From contig NZ_CP163518.1 in assembly GCF_041080625.1 (NCBI RefSeq), forward strand, positions 6,379,501 to 6,443,500: a stretch of DNA of 64,000 bases, written 5' to 3'. The notes below the pieces were generated by a model that was not told the origin of the DNA, did not search any database, and saw only the letters and a program-made list of their open reading frames with translations. Shown here one piece after another: positions 8,934 to 16,936 of this stretch (the first letter of the stretch is position 1; the number at the start of each line of letters is the position of its first letter). The stretch comes from Streptomyces sp. CG1 (GTDB lineage: Bacteria; Actinomycetota; Actinomycetes; Streptomycetales; Streptomycetaceae). The position numbers were made by a program, and so were the translations under genes.

Positions 8934-9493
8934 TAGCGGATGACCATCACCCGCACCCCGATCGTCGCGAAGTCCCACATCGCATCGCCGTCCGCCCGCG
9001 TCTCCCGGATCCCCCCGGTCCGCACCACCGGATCGCCCGCGGAGCGCACCGCGCTGCCCACCGCCGCGCTGAAGCCGACCGCCAGCCCGTCCACCTCGGT
9101 GAACCGCACGACATGCTCGATGGGGGCGCCGTCGCTGCCGGTGATCGCGTTCGAGCGGGACGTGACCCAGTAGGAGCCCGGCGGCGGGTCCACGCTGCCC
9201 GGGGAGACCCTGAAGGTGCGCTCCAGCTGGTTCGTCTGGCCGACCAGCCAGACCCGGTTGGCGTCCAGCGAGTACACGACCCGTTCACCCACACCGGTTC
9301 CGCCCGGCAGGGCCGTCGAAGTGGGGTCGTAACTGGGCGTGCTCGCGGCGGTCATCGAGGGGGACGCGCTCGCCCCGGCCCTGCCGCCCAGGCCCGCCGG
9401 TACGGTCGCCTGGGCCTGGTAGGCGAGGAAGCCGACGGCGCCGAGGGCCGCCGCGGTGAGGCCGGCCACGATTCCCGAGCTGGTCCCTGCCAC
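8933..9493 (-). CDS. Secreted protein with degenerate YkuD-like domain
   Basis: 186 aa. An N-terminal signal or anchor segment (GIVAGLTAAALGAVGFLAYQA) and a Ser/Thr-rich linker precede a domain of about 120 residues. Its end, GGIRETRADGDAMWDFATIG, resembles the tail of L,D-transpeptidases (GC-I-R-x4-D-x4-W). The Ser-His-Gly-Cys active site is replaced by RTGG, so catalysis is not expected. It could be a substrate-binding or regulatory relative; this is inference from pattern only. The stop codon TAG is formed at the right end of the MITE-like element. Confidence 0.7.
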   Translation of the reverse strand: MAGTSSGIVAGLTAAALGAVGFLAYQAQATVPAGLGGRAGASASPSMTAASTPSYDPTSTALPGGTGVGERVVYSLDANRVWLVGQTNQLERTFRVSPGSVDPPPGSYWVTSRSNAITGSDGAPIEHVVRFTEVDGLAVGFSAAVGSAVRSAGDPVVRTGGIRETRADGDAMWDFATIGVRVMVIR

Positions 9494-9604
9494 GTGCGCT
9501 CACCTCTGCCCTGTACGGTCTTGTGTGATATGTCGTACTTCGTACAGACCGTAGCAGCCGGTAACCGTATGACCCGGACGGCGATGCGTGAGCCGTTGGC
9601 GCCG

Positions 9605-9610
9605 TAGGCT
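9605..9610 (+). promoter_or_regulatory. -10 element of leaderless tsaB transcript
   Basis: TAGGCT ends 6 nt before GTG 9617 and no ribosome site precedes the start. This is the same layout as acpS (2444) and, with TATGCT, the LysR gene (28839). It indicates a leaderless mRNA for the tsaB-rimI-tsaD operon. Confidence 0.5.
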
Positions 9611-9616
9611 GTTCGC

Positions 9617-10273
9617 GTGCTCTTGCTCGCTCTGGATACCGCAACACCCGCCGTCACCGTCGCGCTGCACGACGGCACGGACGTCATCGCCTCGTCGAGT
9701 CAGGTGGACGCGCGCCGGCACGGAGAGCTGCTGCTGCCGGCCGTGGACCGTGTGCTCGCCGAGGCCGGACTCAGACTGGACGCCGTCACCGGCATCGTCG
9801 TCGGCATCGGGCCCGGCCCCTACACCGGCCTGCGCGTCGGTCTGATGACGGCCGACACCTTCGGCCTCGCGCTCGGGGTCCCGGTGCACGGTCTGTGCAC
9901 GCTGGACGGCCTCGCCTATGCCGCCGACATCGAGCAGGGCCCCTTCGTCGTGGCGACCGACGCCCGGCGCAAGGAGGTCTACTGGGCGATGTACGCCGAC
10001 TCCCGCACCCGGCTGACCGGCCCCGCCGTGGACCGGCCGGCCGACATCGCCGAGCGGGTCGCGGGCCTCCCCGCGGTGGGCGCGGGCGCGTTGCTCTACC
10101 CGGACACGTTCCCGAGCGTCCACGAGCCCGAGCACGTCTCCGCCGCCGCCCTCGCCTCGCTGGCCGCCGAGAGGCTGGCCGCCGGCGAGGAGCTGCCGCC
10201 ACCCCGGCCGCTGTATCTGCGCCGCCCGGACGCCCAGGTCCCCAAGAACTACAAGGTGGTCACCCCGAAGTGA
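9617..10273 (+). CDS. tsaB: tRNA t6A biosynthesis protein TsaB
   Basis: 218-aa ASKHA-fold partner of TsaD. The N-terminal LLLALDTATPAVTVAL, RRHGELLLPAVDRVL and GIGPGPYTGLRVGL are family signatures. It first forms a heterodimer with TsaD and is needed for t6A synthesis in bacteria. GTG 9617 is the start, leaderless by the -10 position. The TGA stop overlaps the GTG of rimI by 4 nt, so the two are translationally coupled. Confidence 0.95.
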   Translation: MLLLALDTATPAVTVALHDGTDVIASSSQVDARRHGELLLPAVDRVLAEAGLRLDAVTGIVVGIGPGPYTGLRVGLMTADTFGLALGVPVHGLCTLDGLAYAADIEQGPFVVATDARRKEVYWAMYADSRTRLTGPAVDRPADIAERVAGLPAVGAGALLYPDTFPSVHEPEHVSAAALASLAAERLAAGEELPPPRPLYLRRPDAQVPKNYKVVTPK

Positions 10274-10770
10274 CCGTACGACTGCGCGAGATGCGCTGGT
10301 GGGACATCGACCCGGTCCTGGAGCTGGAGAAGGACCTGTTCCCCGAGGATGCCTGGTCGCGGGGCATGTTCTGGTCCGAGCTGGCCCACGCCCGGGGCGC
10401 TGAGGCGACCCGGCGCTATCTGGTCGCCGAGGGGGAGGACCGGATCGTCGGGTACGCGGGCCTCGCCTCCTCAGGCGACCAGGCCGATGTGCAGACCATC
10501 GCCGTCGCCCGCGACCTCCAGGGCACCGGCCTCGGCGGACGGCTGCTGGAAGAGCTGCTGCGCGCGGCGACCGCGTTCGAGTGCCACGAGGTGCTGCTGG
10601 AATGCCGGGTCGACAACGTCCGCGCCCAGAAGCTCTACGAACGCTACGGCTTCGAGCCCATCGGGTTCCGCCGCGGCTACTACCAGCCGGGCAACGTGGA
10701 TGCGCTCGTGATGCGCCTGATCACCGACCAAGCCACCGAAGAGACAACCGAAGAGAAGAACCATGGCTGA
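10270..10770 (+). CDS. rimI: Ribosomal protein S18 N-alpha-acetyltransferase RimI
   Basis: 166-aa GNAT acetyltransferase. The acetyl-CoA loop is [10 protein letters not shown] (R/Q-x-x-G-x-G/A), and [20 protein letters not shown] is the typical RimI C-terminal motif. GTG 10270 overlaps the tsaB stop (GTGA) and gives the protein start [13 protein letters not shown]. The 3' end overlaps tsaD by 8 nt. The tsaB-rimI-tsaD order is common in actinobacteria. Confidence 0.95.
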   Translation: MTVRLREMRWWDIDPVLELEKDLFPEDAWSRGMFWSELAHARGAEATRRYLVAEGEDRIVGYAGLASSGDQADVQTIAVARDLQGTGLGGRLLEELLRAATAFECHEVLLECRVDNVRAQKLYERYGFEPIGFRRGYYQPGNVDALVMRLITDQATEETTEEKNHG

Positions 10771-11851
10771 CGAACCACTCGTCCTCGGCATCGAGACCTC
10801 CTGCGACGAGACCGGCGTCGGCATCGTCCGCGGCACCACCCTGCTGGCGGACGCCGTCGCCTCCAGCGTCGACGAGCACGCCCGCTTCGGCGGTGTCGTC
10901 CCCGAGGTGGCCTCCCGCGCCCATCTGGAGGCGATGGTCCCCACCATCGACCGCGCGCTGAAGGAGGCGGGCGTCGGTGCCAAGGACCTCGACGGCATCG
11001 CCGTGACCGCCGGTCCCGGGCTCGCGGGCGCCCTGCTGGTCGGTGTCTCGGCGGCCAAGGCGTACGCCTACGCCCTCGGCAAGCCCCTGTACGGCGTCAA
11101 CCACCTCGCCTCGCACATCTGCGTGGACCAGCTGGAGCACGGCCGGCTGCCCGAGCCGACGATGGCCCTGCTGGTGTCCGGCGGACACTCGTCCCTGCTG
11201 CTGTCGACGGACATCACCTCCGACGTCCGGCCGATGGGCTCGACCATCGACGACGCGGCCGGCGAGGCCTTCGACAAGATCGCCAGGGTGCTGAACCTGG
11301 GCTTCCCCGGCGGCCCGGTCATCGACCGGTACGCCCGCGAGGGCGACCCGGAGGCGATCGCCTTCCCGCGCGGCCTGACCGGCCCGCGCGACCCGGCATA
11401 CGACTTCTCCTTCTCCGGTCTGAAGACGGCCGTAGCCCGCTGGATCGAGGCCAGGCGCGCGGCGGGTGAGGAGGTCCCGGTCCGCGATGTGGCCGCGTCC
11501 TTCCAGGAGGCCGTCGTCGACGTGCTGACCCGCAAGGCCGTCCGCGCCTGCAAGGACGAGGGCGTCGACCACCTGATGATCGGCGGCGGCGTCGCGGCCA
11601 ACTCCCGGCTGCGCGCCCTGGCGCAGGAGCGCTGCGAAGCGGCCGGCATCCGCCTCCGCGTCCCGCGCCCCAAGCTGTGCACGGACAACGGCGCGATGGT
11701 CGCCGCGCTCGGCGCCGAGATGGTCTCCCGCAACCGCTCCGCCTCCAGCTGGGACCTTTCGGCCGACTCCTCCCTGCCGGTCACCGACCCGCACGTCCCC
11801 GGTGACCACGACCATGTGCACGAGGTCAGCAAGGAGAACCTGTATTCGTGA
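10763..11851 (+). CDS. tsaD: tRNA t6A threonylcarbamoyltransferase TsaD
   Basis: 362-aa Kae1/Qri7-family catalytic subunit, which transfers threonylcarbamoyl from TC-AMP to A37 of tRNA. Signatures include [14 protein letters not shown], the metal-binding His pair in [42 protein letters not shown] and [13 protein letters not shown]. Length is slightly above the usual 340 because of a C-terminal His/Asp-rich tail. The GTG of the next small gene overlaps its stop. Confidence 0.97.
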   Translation: MADEPLVLGIETSCDETGVGIVRGTTLLADAVASSVDEHARFGGVVPEVASRAHLEAMVPTIDRALKEAGVGAKDLDGIAVTAGPGLAGALLVGVSAAKAYAYALGKPLYGVNHLASHICVDQLEHGRLPEPTMALLVSGGHSSLLLSTDITSDVRPMGSTIDDAAGEAFDKIARVLNLGFPGGPVIDRYAREGDPEAIAFPRGLTGPRDPAYDFSFSGLKTAVARWIEARRAAGEEVPVRDVAASFQEAVVDVLTRKAVRACKDEGVDHLMIGGGVAANSRLRALAQERCEAAGIRLRVPRPKLCTDNGAMVAALGAEMVSRNRSASSWDLSADSSLPVTDPHVPGDHDHVHEVSKENLYS

Positions 11852-12105
11852 CCGTCGCACTGATGTGGGAGGCCCGGGCGGTCGACGGCCGGGGCGAGGA
11901 ACTGCTCGCATGGGCGCGGGAACAGCCGCTGGCCGCCGAGCCGCTGCGCCGCGAGACCTTCCGGGCGCCGCAGGACCGGGTGCTGGTCATCACGTGGTGG
12001 GACGCGTCGTATGACGCCGAACTGCCCGAACTGCCCGAGCCGGACGGCGAGTTGGTGACCCGGGCGGTGCACCGCTGGCGGTTCGAGTCGGTGGCCGGCA
12101 GCTGA
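11848..12105 (+). CDS. Conserved hypothetical protein, 85 aa
   Basis: A small acidic cytosolic protein with no membrane segment, translationally coupled to tsaD by a 4-nt GTGA overlap. The pattern of a beta strand ([10 protein letters not shown]), a helix ([12 protein letters not shown]), a strand ([10 protein letters not shown]) and a final strand ([11 protein letters not shown]) suggests a ferredoxin-like or dimeric alpha/beta-barrel fold. I do not recognise a named family. Operon position suggests co-expression with t6A genes, which is weak functional evidence. Confidence 0.8.
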   Translation: MTVALMWEARAVDGRGEELLAWAREQPLAAEPLRRETFRAPQDRVLVITWWDASYDAELPELPEPDGELVTRAVHRWRFESVAGS

Positions 12106-12108
12106 GGT

Positions 12109-12138
12109 TTGGCGCACCCGGCCCGACTGGGCTATGAT
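12109..12138 (+). promoter_or_regulatory. Promoter of the candidate ncRNA
   Basis: TTGGCG (12109-12114), an 18-nt spacer, and TATGAT (12133-12138). This is close to the vegetative HrdB consensus and one of the best promoter-like sequences in the window. It lies just after the 85-aa gene and no supported protein gene starts downstream on this strand before the hairpin terminator. Confidence 0.6.
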
Positions 12139-12144
12139 CATCAC

Positions 12145-12288
12145 ACAGCGAACGGCCGGAACGCCGGCCCGGACGCAGTGCGTTGGTGGTCCAAGGAAAG
12201 ACGTCCCGCTTCCTGCGGGGAGATGCAGGTGCAAGGCCTGCCCGGCGCTCCACTCGAAACCCGCCCCGGTTCTCCGGGGCGGGTTTCG
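12145..12288 (+). ncRNA. Candidate structured small RNA
   Basis: About 145 nt between a good promoter and an intrinsic terminator. Predicted hairpins in order: GGCCGG-aacg-CCGGCC near 12154; TTGG-TGGT-CCAA (12183-12194); CCCGC-TTCCT-GCGGG (12205-12219); GCAGG-TGCAAGG-CCTGC (12225-12241). The last has the 5-bp stem and 7-nt loop of a tRNA T-arm. The terminator stem is 12255-12288. No open reading frame with a ribosome site fits. It could be a trans-acting sRNA, a leader remnant or a tRNA-like RNA. I cannot name a family. Confidence 0.5.
12255..12288. terminator. Intrinsic terminator, ncRNA and convergent membrane-protein gene
   Basis: Perfect 15-bp stem CGAAACCCGCCCCGG (12255-12269) with 12274-12288 and a 4-nt loop. 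GCGTTTA follows on the plus strand. It ends 5 nt before the stop of the convergent gene at 12293, so it can serve both strands. Confidence 0.85.
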
Positions 12289-12292
12289 GCGT

Positions 12293-13180
12293 TTATCGGT
12301 GACCGGCCCGCTGCGGCTGGACCGCCTCCGCCTCGAGACCCGCGAACTCCGGGGCGGTCGCCGCCCGCCGCTCCTTGAGCTGCGCGTACGCCATCAGACC
12401 GAACAGCACCGCGAGCAGCACCACCGAGGAACCGAGCGTCCCCAGATTCAGACCGCCCTTGGCGACCGGCTTGGTCAGGAAGTCACCGGCCGTGGCGCCC
12501 AGCGGGCGGGTCAGCACGAACGCGATCCAGAAGAGCAGGACGTTCGGCACCGCCGGCACCTTCATCAGCAGCACCAGCACCACGAGCAGACCGGTCACCA
12601 GGGACGCACCGCCCAGGTACCCCAGGCCCGAGCTGTCGGACAGGAAGTCGCCCATCGAGGTGCCGAGGGTGTTGGAGACCAGGATCGCCGCCCAGAACAG
12701 GGCCTCGCCCCGGAAGGTGACGATCTCGGTGATCTGGAAGGTCATCCCGCTCAGCTTCCAGCCGAGGAAGATCAGCAGCAGGAGGGAGATCAGGATCGCG
12801 GCGCCCTCCGGGTAGCCGAGGCCGAGACCCTGCGGGCCCCAGCCCAGCTTTGTCGCGCCGTTCGAGAGGAACTTCGCGCTGGCGTCCCGGTTCATGAAGT
12901 CGGACATCGTGGTGCCGGCCATGGAGGTCGACAGGATCACGGTCCAGTAGAAGAACGGGTTGTAGTGCGACGAGCGCAGCTGCACCACCAGCGTCACCAC
13001 GAACACGAGGAACAGCGCGATGGTGGTGAGGAAATAGCCGAGCTTGAGCGTCTGGGCGAACAGATCGCCCGCGGTCTCGCCCAGGGTCGTCGCCGCGATC
13101 TTCATGATCCAGAACGCGAGGGTGACCTCGGGCAGCTTCTTCATGACGGACTTCGTCGTCACGGACTTCGTCGTCGTCAA
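12293..13180 (-). CDS. Repeat-built multi-pass membrane protein (COG4705-like)
   Basis: 295 aa with about eight membrane helices. Four similar segments are visible: TTLGETAGDLFAQ, TSMAGTTMSDFMN, NTLGTSMGDFLSD and RPLGATAGDFLTK. Each carries a conserved Gly/Asp pair at a helix start, so the protein arose by internal duplication. I recall such proteins as uncharacterised COG4705 membrane proteins. TTG 13180 was chosen because AGGAG lies 5 nt upstream. The coding sequence then begins with a 14-nt direct repeat encoding TTKSV twice, so the shorter ATG at 13138 is an alternative. Confidence 0.82.
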   Translation of the reverse strand: MTTTKSVTTKSVMKKLPEVTLAFWIMKIAATTLGETAGDLFAQTLKLGYFLTTIALFLVFVVTLVVQLRSSHYNPFFYWTVILSTSMAGTTMSDFMNRDASAKFLSNGATKLGWGPQGLGLGYPEGAAILISLLLLIFLGWKLSGMTFQITEIVTFRGEALFWAAILVSNTLGTSMGDFLSDSSGLGYLGGASLVTGLLVVLVLLMKVPAVPNVLLFWIAFVLTRPLGATAGDFLTKPVAKGGLNLGTLGSSVVLLAVLFGLMAYAQLKERRAATAPEFAGLEAEAVQPQRAGHR

Positions 13181-13335
13181 AGGTGCTCCTGCCGGGTGTG
13201 GGGGGTGATCATTTACGGCCCGACCCTGCCAGGGGCAACCTGAAACCATCCTGAACGCCCGTGTCAGGGGTCTTGCGGAAGGACGTTCGGTGTGCTTCCG
13301 CCGTGGCTCAATACGTTCCACCCGGCCCCTGGCGT

Positions 13336-15646
13336 TCAATCAGTCCCCCGGGACACCCCCACATCGCACCGCAGCCGCCGGTCCGCGCCCACCACCCGTA
13401 CCGGCCCGGTCAGCCGGAGCCGGACCGTGTGCCGTACGTCCGTGCTCGACGCGGCCAGCCGCAGCTCCAGCGCGCCGGGCTCCACCAGCCGGGTCCCCGT
13501 GCGGTCCGTGAAGGCGGACAGGTCGGCGTGGAAGCGGAAGGTCAGCCGGCGGGACTCGCCGGGGGAGAGCGCGAGGCGCTGGTACCCGATCAGCCGTACG
13601 TCGGGCCGGGTCACGCTCGCCACCGGGTCGTGGAGATACAGCTGGACGACCTCGGCGCCCGCGCGCTCGCCGGTGTTGCGGACCGTCAGGGAGAGGTCGC
13701 AGGAGCCGTCCGTCGGGATCTCGGCCTCGCGAGCGTCCACGTCCTCCCAGGCGAACGTCGTGTACGAGCGGCCGTGCCCGAACGGGTACAGCGGGGTCGG
13801 GTCCAGGCTGCTGATCTCTCCGGCCAGGCCCGGCGGCGGCTGGAGATACGTCCAGGGCTGGCCGCCGGGTCGGCGCGGCACGCTCACCGGGAGGCGCCCG
13901 GAGGGGTTCACCCGGCCTCGGACAGCGCCCTGGCCACCGCGGGTCCCCCTCCTCGCCGGGGAAGAAGGCCTGGACGACCGCGCCGAGCCGGCCGTGCCGG
14001 CGGCCCAGCGCATACGGCCGGCCGGTCAGCAACACGAGTACCACCGGCACGCCCGTCGCCACGACGGTGTCCAGCAACTCGGCCTGTACACCCGGTAGTC
14101 GGAGGTCCGCCACATCACAGCCCTCACCCGACGTGCCCCGCCCGAACAGGCCCGCCCGGTCGCCGAGCACCGCCACGCACACGTCGGCCTCCGCCGCCCG
14201 GGACACCGCCTCCGCGAAGCCGGCGGTGTCCGGGTCGGAGACTCCGCAGCCTTCGGCGAACGTGACCGTGGCGTCGGGGAGTTCGGCGCGCAGTGCGTCC
14301 AGCAGGGTGGGGATCTCGATGCCGAGCGGGACCTCGGGGTGGTGCGTGAGGACGTGGGAGGGGAACGAGTAGCAGCCGAGCAGGGCGAGCGGGTCCGCCG
14401 CGCGCGGGCCCACCACCGCGATCCGGGCATCGGGGGCGAGGGGGAGCAGGCCGTCCGGGTTGTCCAGCAGGATCACCGACTCCTCCGCCAGGCGCCGGGC
14501 CAGGGCTCGGTTCTCCGCCGAGTCCAGGTCGACCGGGCCCGCCGGCTCCGGCCGCCAGTCCGCGTCCAGCAGGCCCAGCTCGCACTTCTGCGTGAGGACG
14601 CGCCGGGCTGCCCGGTCCACCAGCGCCTGAGGGATCCGGCCCTGGCGTACGGCGGTCACGAGCGGGGTGCCGTAGCTCTTCAGGGTCGGCAGTTCGATGT
14701 CGATGCCCGCGGCCAACGCCAGATGTGCCGCCTCCGCCTCGTCGGCCGCGACCCGGTGCAGGGTCTCCAGGAAGCCGATGCCGAAGTAGTCCGCGACCAC
14801 CGTGCCGGTGAAACCCCACTCCTCGCGCAGCAGTTCGGTCAGCAGGCGCGGATCGGCGGAGGCCGGCACGCCGTCGGTCTCGGTGTAGGCCGCCATCACC
14901 GAACGGGCACCGCCCTCGCGCAGCGCCATCTCGAAGGGGGGAAGGGTGATGTCCGCGAACTCCCGTACCCCCGCCCGGACCGGGGCCAGGTTCCGGGCGC
15001 CGGCCGAGGCCGCGTACCTGGCGAAGTGCTTGAGCGTGGCGACGACCCCGGCCGACTCCAGGCCGCGTACGTACGCCGTGCCAATGGTGCCGACCAGGTG
15101 CGGGTCCTCGCCGATCGTCTCCTCGACCCGTCCCCAGCGCGGGTCGCGGACCACGTCCAGGACCGGCGCGAGGCCCTGGTGGACGCCGGAGGCGCGCAGG
15201 TCGTGGCCGATGCGCCGGCCCATCTCCTCGACCAGCCCCGGGTCGAAGGACGCGCCCCAGGCGAGCGGCACCGGGTACGCCGTCGCGCCCCAGGCGGTGA
15301 AGCCGGCCAGGCACTCCTCGTGGGCCATGGCCGGGATGCCGAAGCGGCCGGCCGCGACGATCCGGCGCCGGGCGCGGGCCAGGACCTGCGCACCGAGGGC
15401 CGGGTCCACGGGAGCGGTGCCGAAGGAGCGGGTCAGCTGGCCGAGGCCGAGCGCGATCAGCTCGTCCCCGTCGTGGTCGGCGGTCATCCCGCGGTGCAGG
15501 GGAGCGACCCCGTCGCCGTCCGTGGCGGCGCCGTCCCACAGGCCGTACAACTGGGCGGCCTTCTCCTCCAGGGTCATCCGGGCGAGCAGGTCGGCCACGC
15601 GGGCGTCGGCGGGCAGCGCGGGGTCGCGCCACGGAGTGATGGTCAT
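13336..15646 (-). pseudogene. GH3 family beta-glucosidase/beta-xylosidase, frameshifted
   Basis: Would hydrolyse beta-linked glucosides or xylosides. The N-terminal barrel from ATG 15646 is well preserved: KHFARYAAS, and GTVVADYFGIGF with nucleophile D286. The alpha/beta domain follows to VQAFFPGEEG. The frame then breaks: one G is missing in a G-run at 13945-13949, and another near 13914-13917 (minus-strand sense). Adding both back gives GPAVARALSEGRVNPSGRLPVS, then the fibronectin III-like C-terminus (LSLTVRNTGERAGAEVVQLY) to 13336. Both lesions are single-base G losses, so sequencing error and true pseudogenisation are both possible. It is divergent from a LacI regulator. Confidence 0.85.
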
Positions 15647-15690
15647 GGAACTCCCGTCTGACTCTGCCTGGGGTCTCCTGCGGTCTTGCC

Positions 15691-15731
15691 TTGACTGCTC
15701 GCGAATGTTTCGTATTCACTCTCGAATGTTC
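15691..15731. promoter_or_regulatory. Divergent promoter with LacI-type operator candidates
   Basis: Two copies of CTC(G/T)CGAATGTTY begin at 15698 and 15719, 21 bp (two helical turns) apart. The first contains CGAATGTTTCG (15702-15712), a CGAA-N3-TTCG palindrome like that before the xylanase gene. A promoter for the regulator gene may be TTGACT (15691-15696), 16 nt, TATTCA (15713-15718). The overlap suggests autoregulation and control of the GH3 gene. Confidence 0.5.
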
Positions 15732-15792
15732 AGGGAAGCTATGGTGCGTACGGGCCTTCGCCAAGGGGTGCGGCGGGGATACGATCGCCCGC

Positions 15793-16824
15793 ATGAAGCC
15801 TTCGAAGCCCGCAGAGACGCAGACGGCGACCCTCGCCGAGATCGCCCGTGAGGCCGGGGTGTCGGCTCCGACTGTTTCGAAGGTTCTCAACGGCCGCGCC
15901 GATGTCGCCCCGGCGACCCGTACCCGGGTCGAGGAGCTGCTGCGCGCCCACGGCTACCGGCGCCGGCGCGCCGAGGCGTCCCGCTCGCCGCTGATCGACC
16001 TGGTCTTCCACGAGCTGGAGAGCGCCTGGGCGCTGGAGGTCATCCGGGGTGTGGAGAACGTGGCCCGGGCGGCCGGGCTGAGCGTCGTCCTGTCCGAGTC
16101 GGCCGGCCGGCTCACCCCGGGCCGGACCTGGGCCGACCAGGTGGCCGCGCGCCGCCCGCACGGCGTGGTGCTGGTGCTGTCCGGGCTCGACGGGTCCCAG
16201 CGGGCGCTGCTGGCCAGCCGCTCCATCCCGTTCGTGGTGATGGATCCGGCCGGGGACCCGGGCCCGGACGTGCCGTCCATCGGCGCCACCAACTGGCAGG
16301 GCGGGCTGGCCGCCACCCGTCATCTGCTGGAACTCGGCCACACCCGGATCGGCGCGATCAGCGGCCCGTCCCGGATGATGTGCAGCCGGGCCCGGATCGA
16401 CGGCTACCGCGCCGCGCTGGAGACGGCCGGCCTGCCCGCCGATCCCTCGCTCGTCGCCGCCGGCGACTTCCACCACGACTCCGGCCACCGCCTGGGCCTG
16501 GAGCTGCTCGGCCGCCCCGACCGGCCGACGGCCGTCTTCGCGGGCAACGACCTGCAGGCGCTCGGCCTGTACGAGGCCGCCCGCGAACTGGGCCTGCGCA
16601 TCCCGGAGGACCTCAGCGTGGTCGGCTTCGACGATCTGCCGGTGGCCCGCTGGGTCGGCCCGCCGCTGACGACCGTACGGCAGCCGCTGACCGAGATGGC
16701 CGAGGCGGCGGCCCGGCTGGTGCTGGAGCTGGGGAGCGAGCGCGAGGAGCGGGCGGCGACCCGGGTGGAGCTGGCGACCAGTCTGGTGGTGCGGTCGAGC
16801 ACGGACGTGCCTCCGGCGCTTTAG
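15793..16824 (+). CDS. LacI family transcriptional regulator
   Basis: 343 aa. The N-terminal LacI helix-turn-helix (TLAEIAREAGVSAPTVSKVLNGR) and hinge (TRTRVEELLRAHGYRRRR) precede a periplasmic-binding-protein-like sensor domain. That domain shows GISGPSRM-type and VVGFDDLPVARWVGPPLTTV motifs. It is divergent from the GH3 gene and 112 nt upstream of the GH10 xylanase. This context, and the common CGAA-N3-TTCG motif before both, suggests a xylan or xylo-oligosaccharide-responsive repressor. The ligand is inferred, not shown. Confidence 0.92.
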   Translation: MKPSKPAETQTATLAEIAREAGVSAPTVSKVLNGRADVAPATRTRVEELLRAHGYRRRRAEASRSPLIDLVFHELESAWALEVIRGVENVARAAGLSVVLSESAGRLTPGRTWADQVAARRPHGVVLVLSGLDGSQRALLASRSIPFVVMDPAGDPGPDVPSIGATNWQGGLAATRHLLELGHTRIGAISGPSRMMCSRARIDGYRAALETAGLPADPSLVAAGDFHHDSGHRLGLELLGRPDRPTAVFAGNDLQALGLYEAARELGLRIPEDLSVVGFDDLPVARWVGPPLTTVRQPLTEMAEAAARLVLELGSEREERAATRVELATSLVVRSSTDVPPAL

Positions 16825-16911
16825 CGGTACGTTCCCGGCGCTTGAGCGGTACGTGTATTGACGGGTGCCGGGGACCACCCCGTACTGCTCCGAAGCCAGT
16901 CGGTCATCCAA

Positions 16912-16924
16912 CCGAAACTTTCGG
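16912..16924. promoter_or_regulatory. Xylanase operator palindrome
   Basis: CCGAAACTTTCGG, a perfect palindrome around a central C, 12 nt before the xylanase GTG and overlapping its ribosome site (GGAGG 16923-16927). CGAAA-N-TTTCG sequences are known operators before Streptomyces xylanase and beta-xylosidase genes (BxlR/XlnR-type LacI repressors). Its position would block initiation. Confidence 0.7.
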
Positions 16925-16936
16925 AGGCACCCCACC

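Noticed and set aside
12145..12254. tRNA gene
   Set aside because: Only a T-arm-like hairpin is present. There is no matching 7-bp acceptor stem, no 7-nt anticodon loop and no CCA end in place.
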